Shown piece after piece: positions 52,059 through 61,559 of a stretch of DNA of 64,000 bases. Origin of the DNA: Burkholderia paludis (lineage in GTDB: Bacteria; Pseudomonadota; Gammaproteobacteria; Burkholderiales; Burkholderiaceae); assembly GCF_000732615.1 (NCBI RefSeq), contig NZ_JPGL01000043.1, forward strand, positions 22,642 to 86,641, in the 5' to 3' direction. Made by a program: the position numbers and the translations under genes. Position 1 is the stretch's first letter, and each line of letters begins with the position of its first letter. The notes beneath the pieces were generated by a model, which did no database searches, had not been told where the DNA came from, and worked only from the letters and a program-made list of their open reading frames with translations.

Positions 52059-53066
52059 ATGCCGACCTGTCACCCGAACCGCCCCTCCCGCATCCGGCCG
52101 ATGCTGGCGGGCCTCTGCTCGATCGCCGCCCTTTACGCCGCACCGGTCCGCGCCCAGGAATTCTCGCTGCTCGCCGGCCCGCTCTGGGGCGGCGGCGATC
52201 GCACCTATGCCTGGGCGATGGACTATCAGGAAGGGTTGGGACGGTACGCCGCGGTCGGCTTTACCTGGTATAACGAGGGCCACATCCCGAACCATCATCG
52301 CGACGGCCAGTCGGTCCAGTTCTGGGGGCGCCTGCCGCTCGAGAACCGCCGCTTCGTGCTGTCGGCCGGCGTAGGCCCCTATCGTTACTTCGACACGGTG
52401 CCGGCGGTCGAGGGCCGCGGCTATTCGGATTCGCACGGCTGGGGCGTGCTGATGAGCGTGCGCGCCGCGTACTACACGTCGCATCGCTGGATCGCGCAGT
52501 TGCAGGTGAATCGCTCGCAGGTGTTCACCGGGCCCAATACGACCTCGGTGATGTTCGGCATCGGCTACCAGCTCGATGCGCCCGATACGCCGGGCCCGCG
52601 CGACACGCCGCTCGCGCGCACCGGCAAGGTCACGAACAACGAGATCACCGCGATGCTCGGCGAGACGATCCTCAACAGCCGCTCGTCGCCGTCGGCGCTC
52701 GGCGGCAGCCTCGAGTACCGGCGCGGCCTGACGCGCAGCATCGACTGGACCGCAACCTGGATGTACGAGGGCTCGAAACAGTCGATCCGCCGCAACGGGA
52801 TCGCGTCCGAGCTGTGGCTCACGCGCGCGTTCCTGGACGACAAGGTCACGCTGGCGGCCGGTGCAGGCGCCTATTTCACGGTCGACCAGCGCAACCGGCG
52901 CGACCAGCCCGGGCCCGGCAACGGACGGTTCTCGGGCATCGTGTCGATCTCGGCCAGCTACCGCATTTCCGATCACTGGCTCACGCGCATCACGTGGAAT
53001 CGCGTCGTCACACACTACAACCGCGATACCGACGTGATCCAGGCCGGCCTCGGCTACCGCTTCTAG
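52059..53066 (+). CDS. outer-membrane beta-barrel protein of unknown function
   Basis: A 335-residue protein. A signal peptide ends near RAQ (residue ~32). The rest alternates aromatic and polar residues in strand-like segments, and it ends GLGYRF with a terminal Phe, the Bam recognition signature. No known porin motif was recognised. There are two apparent halves separated by a low-complexity linker near PDTPGPRDTPLA. The function is unknown. It is convergent with the class II aldolase gene, 21 bases away. Confidence 0.75.
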   Translation: MPTCHPNRPSRIRPMLAGLCSIAALYAAPVRAQEFSLLAGPLWGGGDRTYAWAMDYQEGLGRYAAVGFTWYNEGHIPNHHRDGQSVQFWGRLPLENRRFVLSAGVGPYRYFDTVPAVEGRGYSDSHGWGVLMSVRAAYYTSHRWIAQLQVNRSQVFTGPNTTSVMFGIGYQLDAPDTPGPRDTPLARTGKVTNNEITAMLGETILNSRSSPSALGGSLEYRRGLTRSIDWTATWMYEGSKQSIRRNGIASELWLTRAFLDDKVTLAAGAGAYFTVDQRNRRDQPGPGNGRFSGIVSISASYRISDHWLTRITWNRVVTHYNRDTDVIQAGLGYRF

Positions 53067-53087
53067 CGGCGGCGCGGCCGCCCCGCG

Positions 53088-53861
53088 TCACGCGCGGTAG
53101 CCGGGATCGATGCGATCGACGATGCGCTGCAGTGCGTCGAACGCGTCCTGTCCCGCGCCATGCCTCGGATCGAAATTCAGCGAATCGCGCACGCACGCCT
53201 CGAGCACGGGCGGCGCGATCGGCAGCGCATCGCCGATCGCATGCGTGGCGACCTGCACCTCGCACGCACGGTTGAGCAGCCACATCAGCGAGAAGGTCTG
53301 CGCGAGCGTCGCGCCAATTGTGACCGGCCCGTGGTTGCGCAACAGCAGCACGGGCCGGCCGCCCGCGCTCTCGACGATGCGCCGCCCCTCCTCCAGATGC
53401 ACGGTAATGCCCTCGAAGTCGTGATACGCGACCTTTCCGTACAACTGCGCCGAATAGAAATTCGAGAACGACAGCCCGTCGCGTGAACAGCACACGGCCA
53501 TCGCGGGCGTTGTGTGCACGTGCATCACGCAGTGCGCGTCGGGCAACGCCGCATGGATCGCGCCGTGGAACGTGAAACCGGCCGGATTGACCGGCCAGTC
53601 GGAATGGCCGACCACGTTGCCGTCGATGTCGATCTTCACGAGGTTCGACGCGCACACCTCGCTGTAATGGAGCCCGAACGGGTTGATCAGGAAATGCCCG
53701 TCCTCGCCCGGCACGCGCAGCGAGATATGGTTGTAGATCAGCTCGGTCCAGCCGAGATGATCGAAGATCCGGTAGGCCGCCGCGAGCTGCACGCGCGCCT
53801 GCCATTCGGCTTCGGAGAAACGGGCAGGACGCGTGAACGGCTGGTTCGGTACACGTTGCAT
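53088..53861 (-). CDS. class II aldolase/adducin-domain protein
   Basis: A 257-residue protein of the class II aldolase/adducin family. The zinc-site histidines appear in MHVHTTP and LRNHG, and the N-terminal NHISLRVPGEDGHFLINPFG block is typical. Such proteins may be sugar-phosphate aldolases, epimerases or decarboxylases; the sequence does not specify which. I chose the ATG at 53861, with GGAG seven bases ahead. It sits alone, with the phospholipase-D lipoprotein gene upstream on the same strand 147 bases away. Confidence 0.85.
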   Translation of the reverse strand: MQRVPNQPFTRPARFSEAEWQARVQLAAAYRIFDHLGWTELIYNHISLRVPGEDGHFLINPFGLHYSEVCASNLVKIDIDGNVVGHSDWPVNPAGFTFHGAIHAALPDAHCVMHVHTTPAMAVCCSRDGLSFSNFYSAQLYGKVAYHDFEGITVHLEEGRRIVESAGGRPVLLLRNHGPVTIGATLAQTFSLMWLLNRACEVQVATHAIGDALPIAPPVLEACVRDSLNFDPRHGAGQDAFDALQRIVDRIDPGYRA

Positions 53862-54008
53862 GGGGGAACTCCGGTTGCGGGTATGCGCGCCGCGCGTGGC
53901 GCTGCCGCCCGGCGGCAGCGTCGCACACGCCTTTATGGTTGCGCACACAACCATATCACCTTCCCTCCGCACCGGACACGCGGGTTTAGCCGGAGCGCGT
54001 TCGCTCCC

Positions 54009-55634
54009 TCAAAGCTGGTCGTCGACCGGCAGCAGCATGAAGACGCCGGTCATCAGGTTGCGCAGCAGTCCCGCGTGCGGATCGACGTGATAGGTAGCGG
54101 GCCGGCCGTCGTCGACGCCCGTCCACTCGAGTTCGGGCGCGCCGCCGCCCGCCGGCGCCGCGAGGCTGACGCGATAGCTTTCGTCCGGCTGCGTCGCACG
54201 CGCGAAGATCGTCGCGGCCTGCTGCGCGAGCGCCGGGCTGTGGATCACGAGCGCCAGTTCGGTGTTCAGGTGCGCGGACCGCGGATCGAGATTCAGCGAG
54301 CCGATCACGAGGATCTTCCGGTCGATCACGTACGCCTTTGCGTGCAGGCTGGCCCGCGAGCGCGATCCGAACAGACGCGGGCGCTGGCGGCCCGGCTGCG
54401 CCTTGAACTCGTACAGCTCGACGCCGCGCCGCAGCAACGGCACGCGGTACGGCCCGTAGCCGGCCTGCACGGCGACCGCGTCGGTCGCGGCGAGCGAATT
54501 GGTCAGGATCGCGACGCGCACGCCGCGCGCGGCCGCGTCGCCGAGGGTCTTCACGCCCGCATCGTGCGGCACGAAATACGGCGAGAAGGCAAGAAACTCC
54601 TGCTGCGCGCCGCGCGTCAGCTCGACGAGCCGCTGCATCGGCGGGCTCACGTACGCGTCGGTCGGCTGCGCGACCTTGTCGGGCGCATCGACCCTGAACT
54701 CGGCCGGCGCCCACACGAGCGCCAGCGCGTCGTGCGCGATCTGCTGCGCGAGCGGCGTCGCGTTCAGCGGCTTCGCGTTGTACGGATCGGCGTTCTTGCG
54801 CCAGTGCTCGCGCAGTTCGTCGCGCATCGCATCGAGATCCTTCGGATCGAACGACTGGTGATTCAGCTCGCGCAGCGGATAGCTGCTCGCACTCGACCAG
54901 TACGCGTCGAAGCTCGCCGAGATGTCGTACGTCACCGGGCCCGCGGCAAGCACGTCGAGATCGCGGAACTGCCGCGTCGGGCTCGCGCTGAAATACTCGT
55001 CGCCGAGATTGCGGCCGCCGACGATCGCGATCTGGTTGTCCGCGATCATCGCCTTGTTGTGCATCCGGCGTGTGAAGCTGTCGATGCGCGTGAAGAAGTG
55101 GGCCGTGCGCTCGACCATGCCTTTTTGCGACGCGCCGAACGGATTGAACACGCGGATCTCGATGTTAGGGTGCGTGTTCAGCGCGGCCATGACGCGATCG
55201 ATGTCGCGGAAGTTCAGGTCGTCGACCAGCATCCGCACGCGCACGCCGCGATCGGCGGCGTAGAGCGCCGCGGCAAGCAGCAGCTTGCCCGTCGTGTCCT
55301 CGGTCGCGATGTAGTACTGCATGTCGAGCGTTTTCGTCGCAGCGCGCGCGAGTGCGATGCGCATCTGCAACGCCTCGGCGCCGTCGGGCAGCAGCCGGAA
55401 ACCCGACTGGCCCGGGTGTGCTGCCTCGGGCGCGGCGAGCGCATCGCGCAGCGGCGTCGCGGTATCGGGCGGCAACGCGTGCGACACCGGGCGATCGAGC
55501 GAGGTGGCGGGCGGATGTGTCGCGCACGCGGCGGCGAGCGACAGCAGCACGCCGGCGGCCAGCGCGCGGGCCGCGCGACGGGCGGCGCCCCACGACAGCG
55601 CGGCCGGCGCGCGCCGGATCAGAGACGTGAGCAC
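54009..55634 (-). CDS. phospholipase-D-family lipoprotein (ClsC-like)
   Basis: A 541-residue protein. The N-terminus has a signal with lipobox LAAAC (Cys ~37), so it is probably a lipoprotein. Two complete HKD motifs follow: MHNKAMIAD with GGRNLGDEYF, and LHAKAYVID with IGSLNLDPRS. The long form with the GGRNxGDxYF signature resembles ClsC cardiolipin synthases, which use phosphatidylethanolamine. A second, shorter ClsB-type gene is present at 22-23.5 kb. The partner YmdB of E. coli ClsC is not seen here. Confidence 0.85.
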   Translation of the reverse strand: MLTSLIRRAPAALSWGAARRAARALAAGVLLSLAAACATHPPATSLDRPVSHALPPDTATPLRDALAAPEAAHPGQSGFRLLPDGAEALQMRIALARAATKTLDMQYYIATEDTTGKLLLAAALYAADRGVRVRMLVDDLNFRDIDRVMAALNTHPNIEIRVFNPFGASQKGMVERTAHFFTRIDSFTRRMHNKAMIADNQIAIVGGRNLGDEYFSASPTRQFRDLDVLAAGPVTYDISASFDAYWSSASSYPLRELNHQSFDPKDLDAMRDELREHWRKNADPYNAKPLNATPLAQQIAHDALALVWAPAEFRVDAPDKVAQPTDAYVSPPMQRLVELTRGAQQEFLAFSPYFVPHDAGVKTLGDAAARGVRVAILTNSLAATDAVAVQAGYGPYRVPLLRRGVELYEFKAQPGRQRPRLFGSRSRASLHAKAYVIDRKILVIGSLNLDPRSAHLNTELALVIHSPALAQQAATIFARATQPDESYRVSLAAPAGGGAPELEWTGVDDGRPATYHVDPHAGLLRNLMTGVFMLLPVDDQL

Positions 55635-55877
55635 GGAAACTTCCTCGACTGGCGGAACACAGGGCCCGCGTGTGCTGCGGCGCGCGGCTGGCGCACGATT
55701 CCGGCCGATTCTAGTGGGCGCCCGACGCGCCGGTCAATCGCACGGGCCGCGCAGCCGGCCGACACCGCGCCCGAGATCGGCCCGCCCACGACCGCCTTCC
55801 ACGCACCGCCCCCCAGCCGCGCCGCAAGCGCCCGCCGGACGGGCCGCGCACCGAAGTGGTCCGACCAATCTCAGGGC

Positions 55878-56594
55878 TCAGGGTTCGTCGCCGCTGCGCT
55901 CGAAATAGCTGCGCACGTAGTCGATATGCGTCTGCATCGCGGTGCGCGCCTCTTCGGGCCGTTGCGCGCAGATGGCCTCGCACACCACCCGGTGCTGCAG
56001 CAACAGCAGCTCGGACGCCTGCTCGTCCTGCGTCGTCATCCCCGCGACGTTGATCGAGATGTGCTCGCGCAGCATCCCGATCACGCTCGTGTGCAGGTGC
56101 AGGAACATCGTGTTGTGCGACGCGAGCGCGATCGCCTCGTGCAGCTTCGCGTCGGTCGCGGCTTCCACGGCGGCGGCGCCGTTCGCGTGCGCGGTTTCGA
56201 GCTCGCGCAGCAGCGCGCGGATCCGGCGCCGGTCGTTCGCGTCGGCGCGCAGCGCGGCGAAATACGCGGTCGCCCCCTCGAGCACGCGCCGGAATTCGAG
56301 GATGTCGTCGCGCAGCGCCGGGTGATCGGCCACCAGCTGGCCCCACGGCGACGCGATGCCCGCGCGCAACTGGTCCGTCACGTACACGCCCGCGCCGCGC
56401 CGGCTCTGCAGCAACCCGCGCGCGACGAGCCGCTGGGTCGCCTCGCGCACCGTGTTGCGGGCGACGCCGTACTGCTGCGCGAGGACGCGCTCGGCCGGCA
56501 GCCGCGCGCCGGCCGGCCAGGTGCCGTCGAGCAGCGCCGTCTCGATCCTGCGCATCACCACTTCGGTCCGGCCCCGTGCCGTCATCGCTGCCAT
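55878..56594 (-). CDS. lldR: GntR/FadR-family regulator of the lactate operon
   Basis: A 238-residue regulator. A GntR winged helix (about 10-78, LPAERVLAQQYGVARNTVREA) is followed by an FCD ligand-binding domain (about 90-230). The metal-binding residues of FCD domains are represented by histidines in KLHEAIALASHN, QHRVVCEAI and THIDYVRSYF. It is divergent from lutA-lutC-lutB-lctP with its operator in between, as in LldR/LutR systems that sense L-lactate. The ATG at 56594 has GGAG six bases upstream. The symbol rests on context. Confidence 0.85.
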   Translation of the reverse strand: MAAMTARGRTEVVMRRIETALLDGTWPAGARLPAERVLAQQYGVARNTVREATQRLVARGLLQSRRGAGVYVTDQLRAGIASPWGQLVADHPALRDDILEFRRVLEGATAYFAALRADANDRRRIRALLRELETAHANGAAAVEAATDAKLHEAIALASHNTMFLHLHTSVIGMLREHISINVAGMTTQDEQASELLLLQHRVVCEAICAQRPEEARTAMQTHIDYVRSYFERSGDEP

Positions 56595-56626
56595 CGTCGT
56601 CTCCGCTGCCGAATCCCTGCCGCGCC

Positions 56627-56643
56627 AATTGGCCCAACCAATT
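56627..56643. promoter_or_regulatory. LldR-type operator AATTGG-N5-CCAATT
   Basis: The perfect inverted repeat AATTGG-CCCAA-CCAATT lies between the divergent regulator and lutA. The sequence is very close to the known operators of GntR regulators of lactate genes (AATTGGNNNNNCCAATT form). It lies 33 bases from the lldR start and 80 from lutA. Confidence 0.75.
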
Positions 56644-56722
56644 TGAGCTACGGCGCCGTCGCGGGAATTATGCAGCGAAATCGTCGCCCCGCAAGCCGGG
56701 GCCGTCGCCTCTGGAGCGAGAC

Positions 56723-57514
56723 ATGAACGAAAGGCAGTACCCCACCGCCCTCCCCGCGCACGTCTATCTGTTCGCGACCTGCCTGGTCGACCTGTTCGTC
56801 CCCGAAGCCGGGCTCGACGCGGTCCGCCTGCTGGAACGCGAAGGCCTGACCGTCCACTATCCGCGCGGCCAGAGCTGCTGCGGCCAGCCGGCCTACAGCA
56901 GCGGCAACCCCGACGAAGCGCGCCGCGTCGCGGCCGCGCAGCTCGACCTGTTCGCCGACGCATGGCCCGTGATCGTACCGTCCGGCTCGTGCGCGGGCAT
57001 GATCCGGCACCATTGGCCGGCGCTGTTCGCCGACGATCCCGTCAACGGCCCGAAGGCCCGCGCGATCGCGGCGCGTACCTACGAACTCGCCGAATTCCTC
57101 GTCCACGTGCTCGACGTGCAACTCGACGCGGCAACCGGGCCCGACGAGCGCGTCGTGTTGCACACGTCGTGCGCGGCGCGGCGCGAGATGGGCACGCGCG
57201 GGCACGGCGTCGCGCTCGTCGATGCGCTGCCGGGCGTCACGCGCATCGAGCACGAACGCGAATCCGAATGCTGCGGCTTCGGCGGGACGTTCTCGCTGAA
57301 ACACCCCGACATCTCCGGCGCGATGGTGCGCGACAAGGTCGCGTCGGCCTGCGCGACGGGGTGCGACCGGCTCGTGTCCGCCGATTGCGGCTGCCTGCTC
57401 AACATCGGCCACGCGGCCGAGAAAGCCGGCGCGCCGCTGCCGGTCGAGCATCTCGCCAGTTTCCTGTGGCGGCGCACGGCCGGCGCCGCGTCGTTGCGCG
57501 GAGACAAGCAATGA
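56723..57514 (+). CDS. lutA: L-lactate utilization protein LutA (CCG-domain)
   Basis: A 263-residue protein with two CCG domains (SCCGQPAYSSGNP and ECCGFGGTFSLKHPD), which bind iron-sulfur clusters or heterodisulfide-like centres. LutA (LldE) is one of three subunits of the LutABC L-lactate oxidase complex. The ATG at 56723 has GGAGCGAGAC ahead. Its stop overlaps the lutC start as ATGA. The order here is A-C-B. Confidence 0.93.
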   Translation: MNERQYPTALPAHVYLFATCLVDLFVPEAGLDAVRLLEREGLTVHYPRGQSCCGQPAYSSGNPDEARRVAAAQLDLFADAWPVIVPSGSCAGMIRHHWPALFADDPVNGPKARAIAARTYELAEFLVHVLDVQLDAATGPDERVVLHTSCAARREMGTRGHGVALVDALPGVTRIEHERESECCGFGGTFSLKHPDISGAMVRDKVASACATGCDRLVSADCGCLLNIGHAAEKAGAPLPVEHLASFLWRRTAGAASLRGDKQ

Positions 57515-58251
57515 GCGCACGCGCCGCGATTCTCGCGCGCCTGCGCGCAGCCGCCCCGGGCGTCGCGGCGACGGCCGCCGCCGCGCTCGACGGTCGCATC
57601 GATACCCACTACGACAGGCGCCGCGCGCCGGCCCAGCCCGATCCGCAGGCGCTCGTCCAGGCGATGCAGGCCGCGCTCACCGCGTCGCACGCGGAGGTCT
57701 GGTGCGCGAGCGCCGACACATGGCCCGCGCAGCTCGCGGCACGTCTGGCCGACGCCGGCGTGCACCGCCTGCTGCTCGACCCGGCCCGCACCGAATCCGC
57801 CGCGCTCGCCCGCGCGCTGCCCGGCACGGTCGCACCCGTTCCGTTCGACCGCCCGATCGAAGCGTGGAAGACCGAACTGTTCGACACGATCGATGCGGGC
57901 TTCACCGTCGCCCGCTCGGGCATCGCGGCCACCGGCACCCTCGTGCTCGCGCCCGACGCCGGCACGCCGCGCACCGTGTCGCTGGTGCCGCCGCTGCACG
58001 TCGCGCTCGTTCACGCGAACACGCTGCATGCCGACCTGCACGCGGCCGCGCACGCGGAGCGCTGGCATGCCGGCATGCCGACCAACCTCGTGCTGGTGTC
58101 GGGACCGTCGAAGACATCCGACATCCAGCAGACGCTCGCCTATGGCGCACACGGCCCGCGCCGCCTGTGGGTCGTGATCGTCACCGGTCCGGCTGCCGAT
58201 ATGGCGGCCACCCACCCGGCCGCCACTGCCTGCGAGGATCTGCCGCGATGA
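57511..58251 (+). CDS. lutC: L-lactate utilization protein LutC (LUD domain)
   Basis: A 246-residue LUD-domain protein, the smallest LutABC subunit (LldG). The domain signature GFTVARSGIAATGTLVL and the closing VLVSGPSKTSDIQQTL block are clear. It overlaps lutA and lutB by four bases each, so the three are translationally coupled. It contains no cluster motif of its own. Confidence 0.92.
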   Translation: MSARAAILARLRAAAPGVAATAAAALDGRIDTHYDRRRAPAQPDPQALVQAMQAALTASHAEVWCASADTWPAQLAARLADAGVHRLLLDPARTESAALARALPGTVAPVPFDRPIEAWKTELFDTIDAGFTVARSGIAATGTLVLAPDAGTPRTVSLVPPLHVALVHANTLHADLHAAAHAERWHAGMPTNLVLVSGPSKTSDIQQTLAYGAHGPRRLWVVIVTGPAADMAATHPAATACEDLPR

Positions 58252-59693
58252 ACGATCACACACTGCAATTCGTCGCCCCCGGCGACTTCAAGGCCCGCGC
58301 GCGCGCCGCGCTCGACGATCCCGCGCTGCGCCGCAGTTTTCGCGGCGCGATGGACTTCCTGCAGGGCAAGCGCGCGACGCAGTTCCCCGACGACGCCGAG
58401 TTGCAGCAACTGCGCGATCTCGGCGAAGCCGTGCGGCAGCACGCGCTCGCGCAATTGCCGACGCTGCTCGAGCGGCTGGAGACAAAGCTCACCGAAGCCG
58501 GCGTGCACGTGCACTGGGCCGAGACGGCCGGCGACGCCAACGCGATCGTGCTCGGCATCGCGCAGGCGAAGAAGGCGCGCCGCGTGATCAAGGGCAAGTC
58601 GATGGCGAGCGAGGAAATCGAGCTGAACCATGCCCTCGCGGAGCATGGCGTCGACTGCATCGAGTCCGACATGGGCGAATTCATCGTGCAGCTCGCGGGC
58701 GAGAAGCCTTCGCACATCGTGATGCCGGCGATCCACAAGACGCGCGGCGACATCGCCGAGCTGTTCGAGGAACACATCCCCGGAACGCGCTATACGGAAG
58801 ACGTCGACGAGCTGATCCAGACCGGCCGGCGCGCACTGCGCCGCGCATTCGCCGAAGCCGAGATCGGCCTTTCGGGCGTGAACTTCGCGGCGGCCGACAC
58901 GGGCACGCTGTGGCTCGTGGAGAACGAGGGCAACGGCCGCCTGTCGACGACGGTGCCCGACACGCACGTCGCGATCATGGGTATCGAAAAGGTCGTCGAG
59001 AAGCTCGAGCACATCGTGCCGCTGTCGAGCCTGCTGACACGCTCCGCCACCGGCCAGGCGATCACGACCTACTTCAACCTGATCACGGGGCCGCGCCGCG
59101 ACGGCGAACGCGACGGCCCGCGCGAACTGCATCTCGTGCTGCTCGACAACGGCCGCACGCAGGCGTACGCGGACGAGCAGCTGCGCGCGACGCTGCAGTG
59201 CATCCGCTGCGGCGCGTGCATGAACCACTGCCCCGTCTACACGCGCATCGGCGGCCACGCGTACGGAACGACCTACCCGGGACCGATCGGCAAGATCATC
59301 TCGCCGCACCTGCTCGGCCTCGATGCGACGGCCGACCTGCCGACCGCGTCGACGCTGTGCGGCGCATGCGGCGAGGTGTGCCCGGTACGGATCCCGATCC
59401 CACAACTGCTCGTGCGGCTGCGCACCGAGGCGAACCGCAAGCCCGACGAACCCGTCGCGCATCCGCTGCGCGGCCAGGGCGCGAACTACAACCGCGCGGA
59501 AGACCTCGTGTGGCGCTTCTGGTCGGGTGCGTTCGCGCATCCGCGCGCGTACCGCGCGTTCCGCTGGACCGCGACGCGCCTGCGCGCGCTGACGCCCGCG
59601 AAACAGATGGGCTGGACGCAACACCGCACGCCGCTCGAACCGGCGCCGCGCAGCCTGTCCGACCTGCTGCGCGCACGCGGCCAGCCCGAATAG
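58248..59693 (+). CDS. lutB: L-lactate utilization iron-sulfur protein LutB
   Basis: A 481-residue iron-sulfur subunit (LldF). An N-terminal LUD-like domain (about 70-300, with KGKSMASEEIELN) is followed by two ferredoxin-type clusters, CIRCGACMNHCPVY and CGACGEVCPV. It also has a C-terminal DUF-type tail with EDLVWRFW. The complex oxidises L-lactate to pyruvate and reduces the respiratory chain. It is the last of the coupled trio, with lctP 56 bases downstream. Confidence 0.94.
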   Translation: MNDHTLQFVAPGDFKARARAALDDPALRRSFRGAMDFLQGKRATQFPDDAELQQLRDLGEAVRQHALAQLPTLLERLETKLTEAGVHVHWAETAGDANAIVLGIAQAKKARRVIKGKSMASEEIELNHALAEHGVDCIESDMGEFIVQLAGEKPSHIVMPAIHKTRGDIAELFEEHIPGTRYTEDVDELIQTGRRALRRAFAEAEIGLSGVNFAAADTGTLWLVENEGNGRLSTTVPDTHVAIMGIEKVVEKLEHIVPLSSLLTRSATGQAITTYFNLITGPRRDGERDGPRELHLVLLDNGRTQAYADEQLRATLQCIRCGACMNHCPVYTRIGGHAYGTTYPGPIGKIISPHLLGLDATADLPTASTLCGACGEVCPVRIPIPQLLVRLRTEANRKPDEPVAHPLRGQGANYNRAEDLVWRFWSGAFAHPRAYRAFRWTATRLRALTPAKQMGWTQHRTPLEPAPRSLSDLLRARGQPE

Positions 59694-59749
59694 CACCCGC
59701 TTTACCGACCGTACCCATAGAAATACAGACACAGATGGAGGAGACACCC

Positions 59750-61456
59750 ATGCAGGTTTGGCATCAGATCTACACGCCGCTCGGCAGCCTCGGACTGTCG
59801 GCGCTCGTCGCCGCGATCCCGATCATCTTCTTTTTCGTCGCGCTCGCCGTCCTGCGGATGAAGGGCCATGTCGCGGCCGCGATCACGCTGCTGCTGTCGC
59901 TCGGCGTCGCGATCCTCGCGTACGGGATGCCCGTGCGGCAGGCGCTCGCGGCCGCCGGCTTCGGCTTCGCGTACGGCCTGTGGCCGATCGCGTGGATCAT
60001 CGTCGCGGCCGTGTTCCTGTACAAGATCGTCGTGAAGACCGGCCAGTTCGACATCATCCGCGCGTCCGTGCTGTCGATCACCGACGACCAGCGCCTGCAG
60101 ATGCTGCTGATCGGCTTCTCGTTCGGCGCGTTTCTAGAAGGCGCGGCCGGCTTCGGCGCGCCCGTCGCGATCACGGCCGCGCTGCTCGTCGGCCTCGGTT
60201 TCAAGCCGCTGCACGCGGCCGGGCTGTGCCTGATCGCGAACACCGCGCCGGTCGCGTTCGGCGCGATGGGCATCCCGATCATCGTCGCCGGACAGGTGAC
60301 GGGCATCGATCCGTTCCACATCGGCGCGATGGCCGGCCGCCAGTTGCCGCTGCTGTCGCTCGCGGTGCCGTTCTGGCTCGTGTTCATGATGGACGGGCTG
60401 CGCGGCGTGCGCCAGACGTGGCCGGCCGCGCTCGTGGCGGGCGGCAGCTTCGCACTCACCCAGTACTTCACGTCGAACCATATCGGGCCCGAGCTGCCGG
60501 ACATCACGTCGTCGCTCGTCAGCCTCGTCGCGCTCGCCGCCTTCCTGAAAGTCTGGCAGCCGCGCACCGCCGCGCGGACGGCCGGCGGCATCGTCGCGAC
60601 GGGCGGCGGCGCGGCGCTGGCCGGATTCAGCGGCGGGAGCCACGGCTACGGCGCGCACCGGAGCCGCCAGGCGTCTCCGTACACGCTCGCGCAAACCGTG
60701 CGCGCATGGTCGCCGTTCCTGATCCTGACGGCCGTCGTCACCCTGTGGAGCATCGCGCCGTTCAAGGCGCTGTTCGCCGCGCACGGCGCGCTCGCATCGA
60801 CCGTGCTGAAGTTCCATGTGGCGGGGCTCGACCAGCTCGTCGTGAAGACCGCGCCGATCGCCGCGACGCCGAAGGCGCTCGACGCCGTGCTGAAGATCGA
60901 TCTCCTGTCGGCCGTGGGCAGCGCAATCCTCGTGACCGCGCTGATCTCGATGGCGCTGCTGCGGATGAAGCCGCGCGACGCGCTCGTTACGTTCGGCGAG
61001 ACCCTGAAGGAGCTGACGCGCCCGATCCTGTCGATCGGCCTCGTGCTCGCGTTCGCATTCGTCGCGAACTATTCGGGGATGTCGTCGACGCTCGCGCTGA
61101 TGCTGGCCGCGACCGGCGCCGCGTTTCCGTTCTTCTCGCCGTTCCTCGGCTGGCTCGGCGTGTTCCTGACCGGCTCGGACACGTCGTCGAATGCGCTCTT
61201 CTGCTCATTGCAGCAGGCCACGGCCCACCAGCTCGGCATACCCGAGACGCTCGCGGTCGCCGCGAACACGACGGGCGGCGTGACCGCGAAGATGATCTCG
61301 CCGCAGTCGATCGCGGTTGCCTGCGCGGCGACGGGCCTCGTCGGCAAGGAATCGGAGCTGTTCCGCTTCACGGTGCGGCACAGCCTGCTGTTCGCGGTCG
61401 TCGTCGGAGCGATCACGCTGGTGCAGGCGTATTTGCTGCCGGGAATGGTGCCGTAA
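59750..61456 (+). CDS. lctP: L-lactate permease
   Basis: A 568-residue membrane permease of the LctP family (lactate:proton symporter), with 12 or more membrane segments. Hallmarks are FGAFLEGAAGFGAPVAI and the later FLTGSDTSSNALF and TGGVTAKMISPQS. It imports L-lactate for LutACB to oxidise. The ATG at 59750 has GGAGGAG ahead; an in-frame ATG at 59735 overlaps that site and is unlikely. A bidirectional terminator follows. Confidence 0.94.
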   Translation: MQVWHQIYTPLGSLGLSALVAAIPIIFFFVALAVLRMKGHVAAAITLLLSLGVAILAYGMPVRQALAAAGFGFAYGLWPIAWIIVAAVFLYKIVVKTGQFDIIRASVLSITDDQRLQMLLIGFSFGAFLEGAAGFGAPVAITAALLVGLGFKPLHAAGLCLIANTAPVAFGAMGIPIIVAGQVTGIDPFHIGAMAGRQLPLLSLAVPFWLVFMMDGLRGVRQTWPAALVAGGSFALTQYFTSNHIGPELPDITSSLVSLVALAAFLKVWQPRTAARTAGGIVATGGGAALAGFSGGSHGYGAHRSRQASPYTLAQTVRAWSPFLILTAVVTLWSIAPFKALFAAHGALASTVLKFHVAGLDQLVVKTAPIAATPKALDAVLKIDLLSAVGSAILVTALISMALLRMKPRDALVTFGETLKELTRPILSIGLVLAFAFVANYSGMSSTLALMLAATGAAFPFFSPFLGWLGVFLTGSDTSSNALFCSLQQATAHQLGIPETLAVAANTTGGVTAKMISPQSIAVACAATGLVGKESELFRFTVRHSLLFAVVVGAITLVQAYLLPGMVP

Positions 61457-61479
61457 AGCGGCGCACCGGCCGGAAAAAC

Positions 61480-61513
61480 AAAACCCCGCGCCTTTTGCCG
61501 ACGCGGGGTTTTT
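61480..61513. terminator. bidirectional terminator between lctP and the M48 gene
   Basis: AAAACCCCGCG and CGCGGGGTTTT pair perfectly around an 11-base loop with T-runs on both strands. It serves the forward lut-lctP operon and the convergent reverse peptidase gene. Confidence 0.9.
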
Positions 61514-61559
61514 CTTTTCGGGTACCGATCGCGGCGCCGGCCGGCGGTCGGCCGCGCGA

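Noticed and set aside
53514..56726. 1070-codon forward open frame spanning several reverse genes
   Set aside because: It crosses real gene boundaries and spacers, and its translation is Arg-rich without domains.
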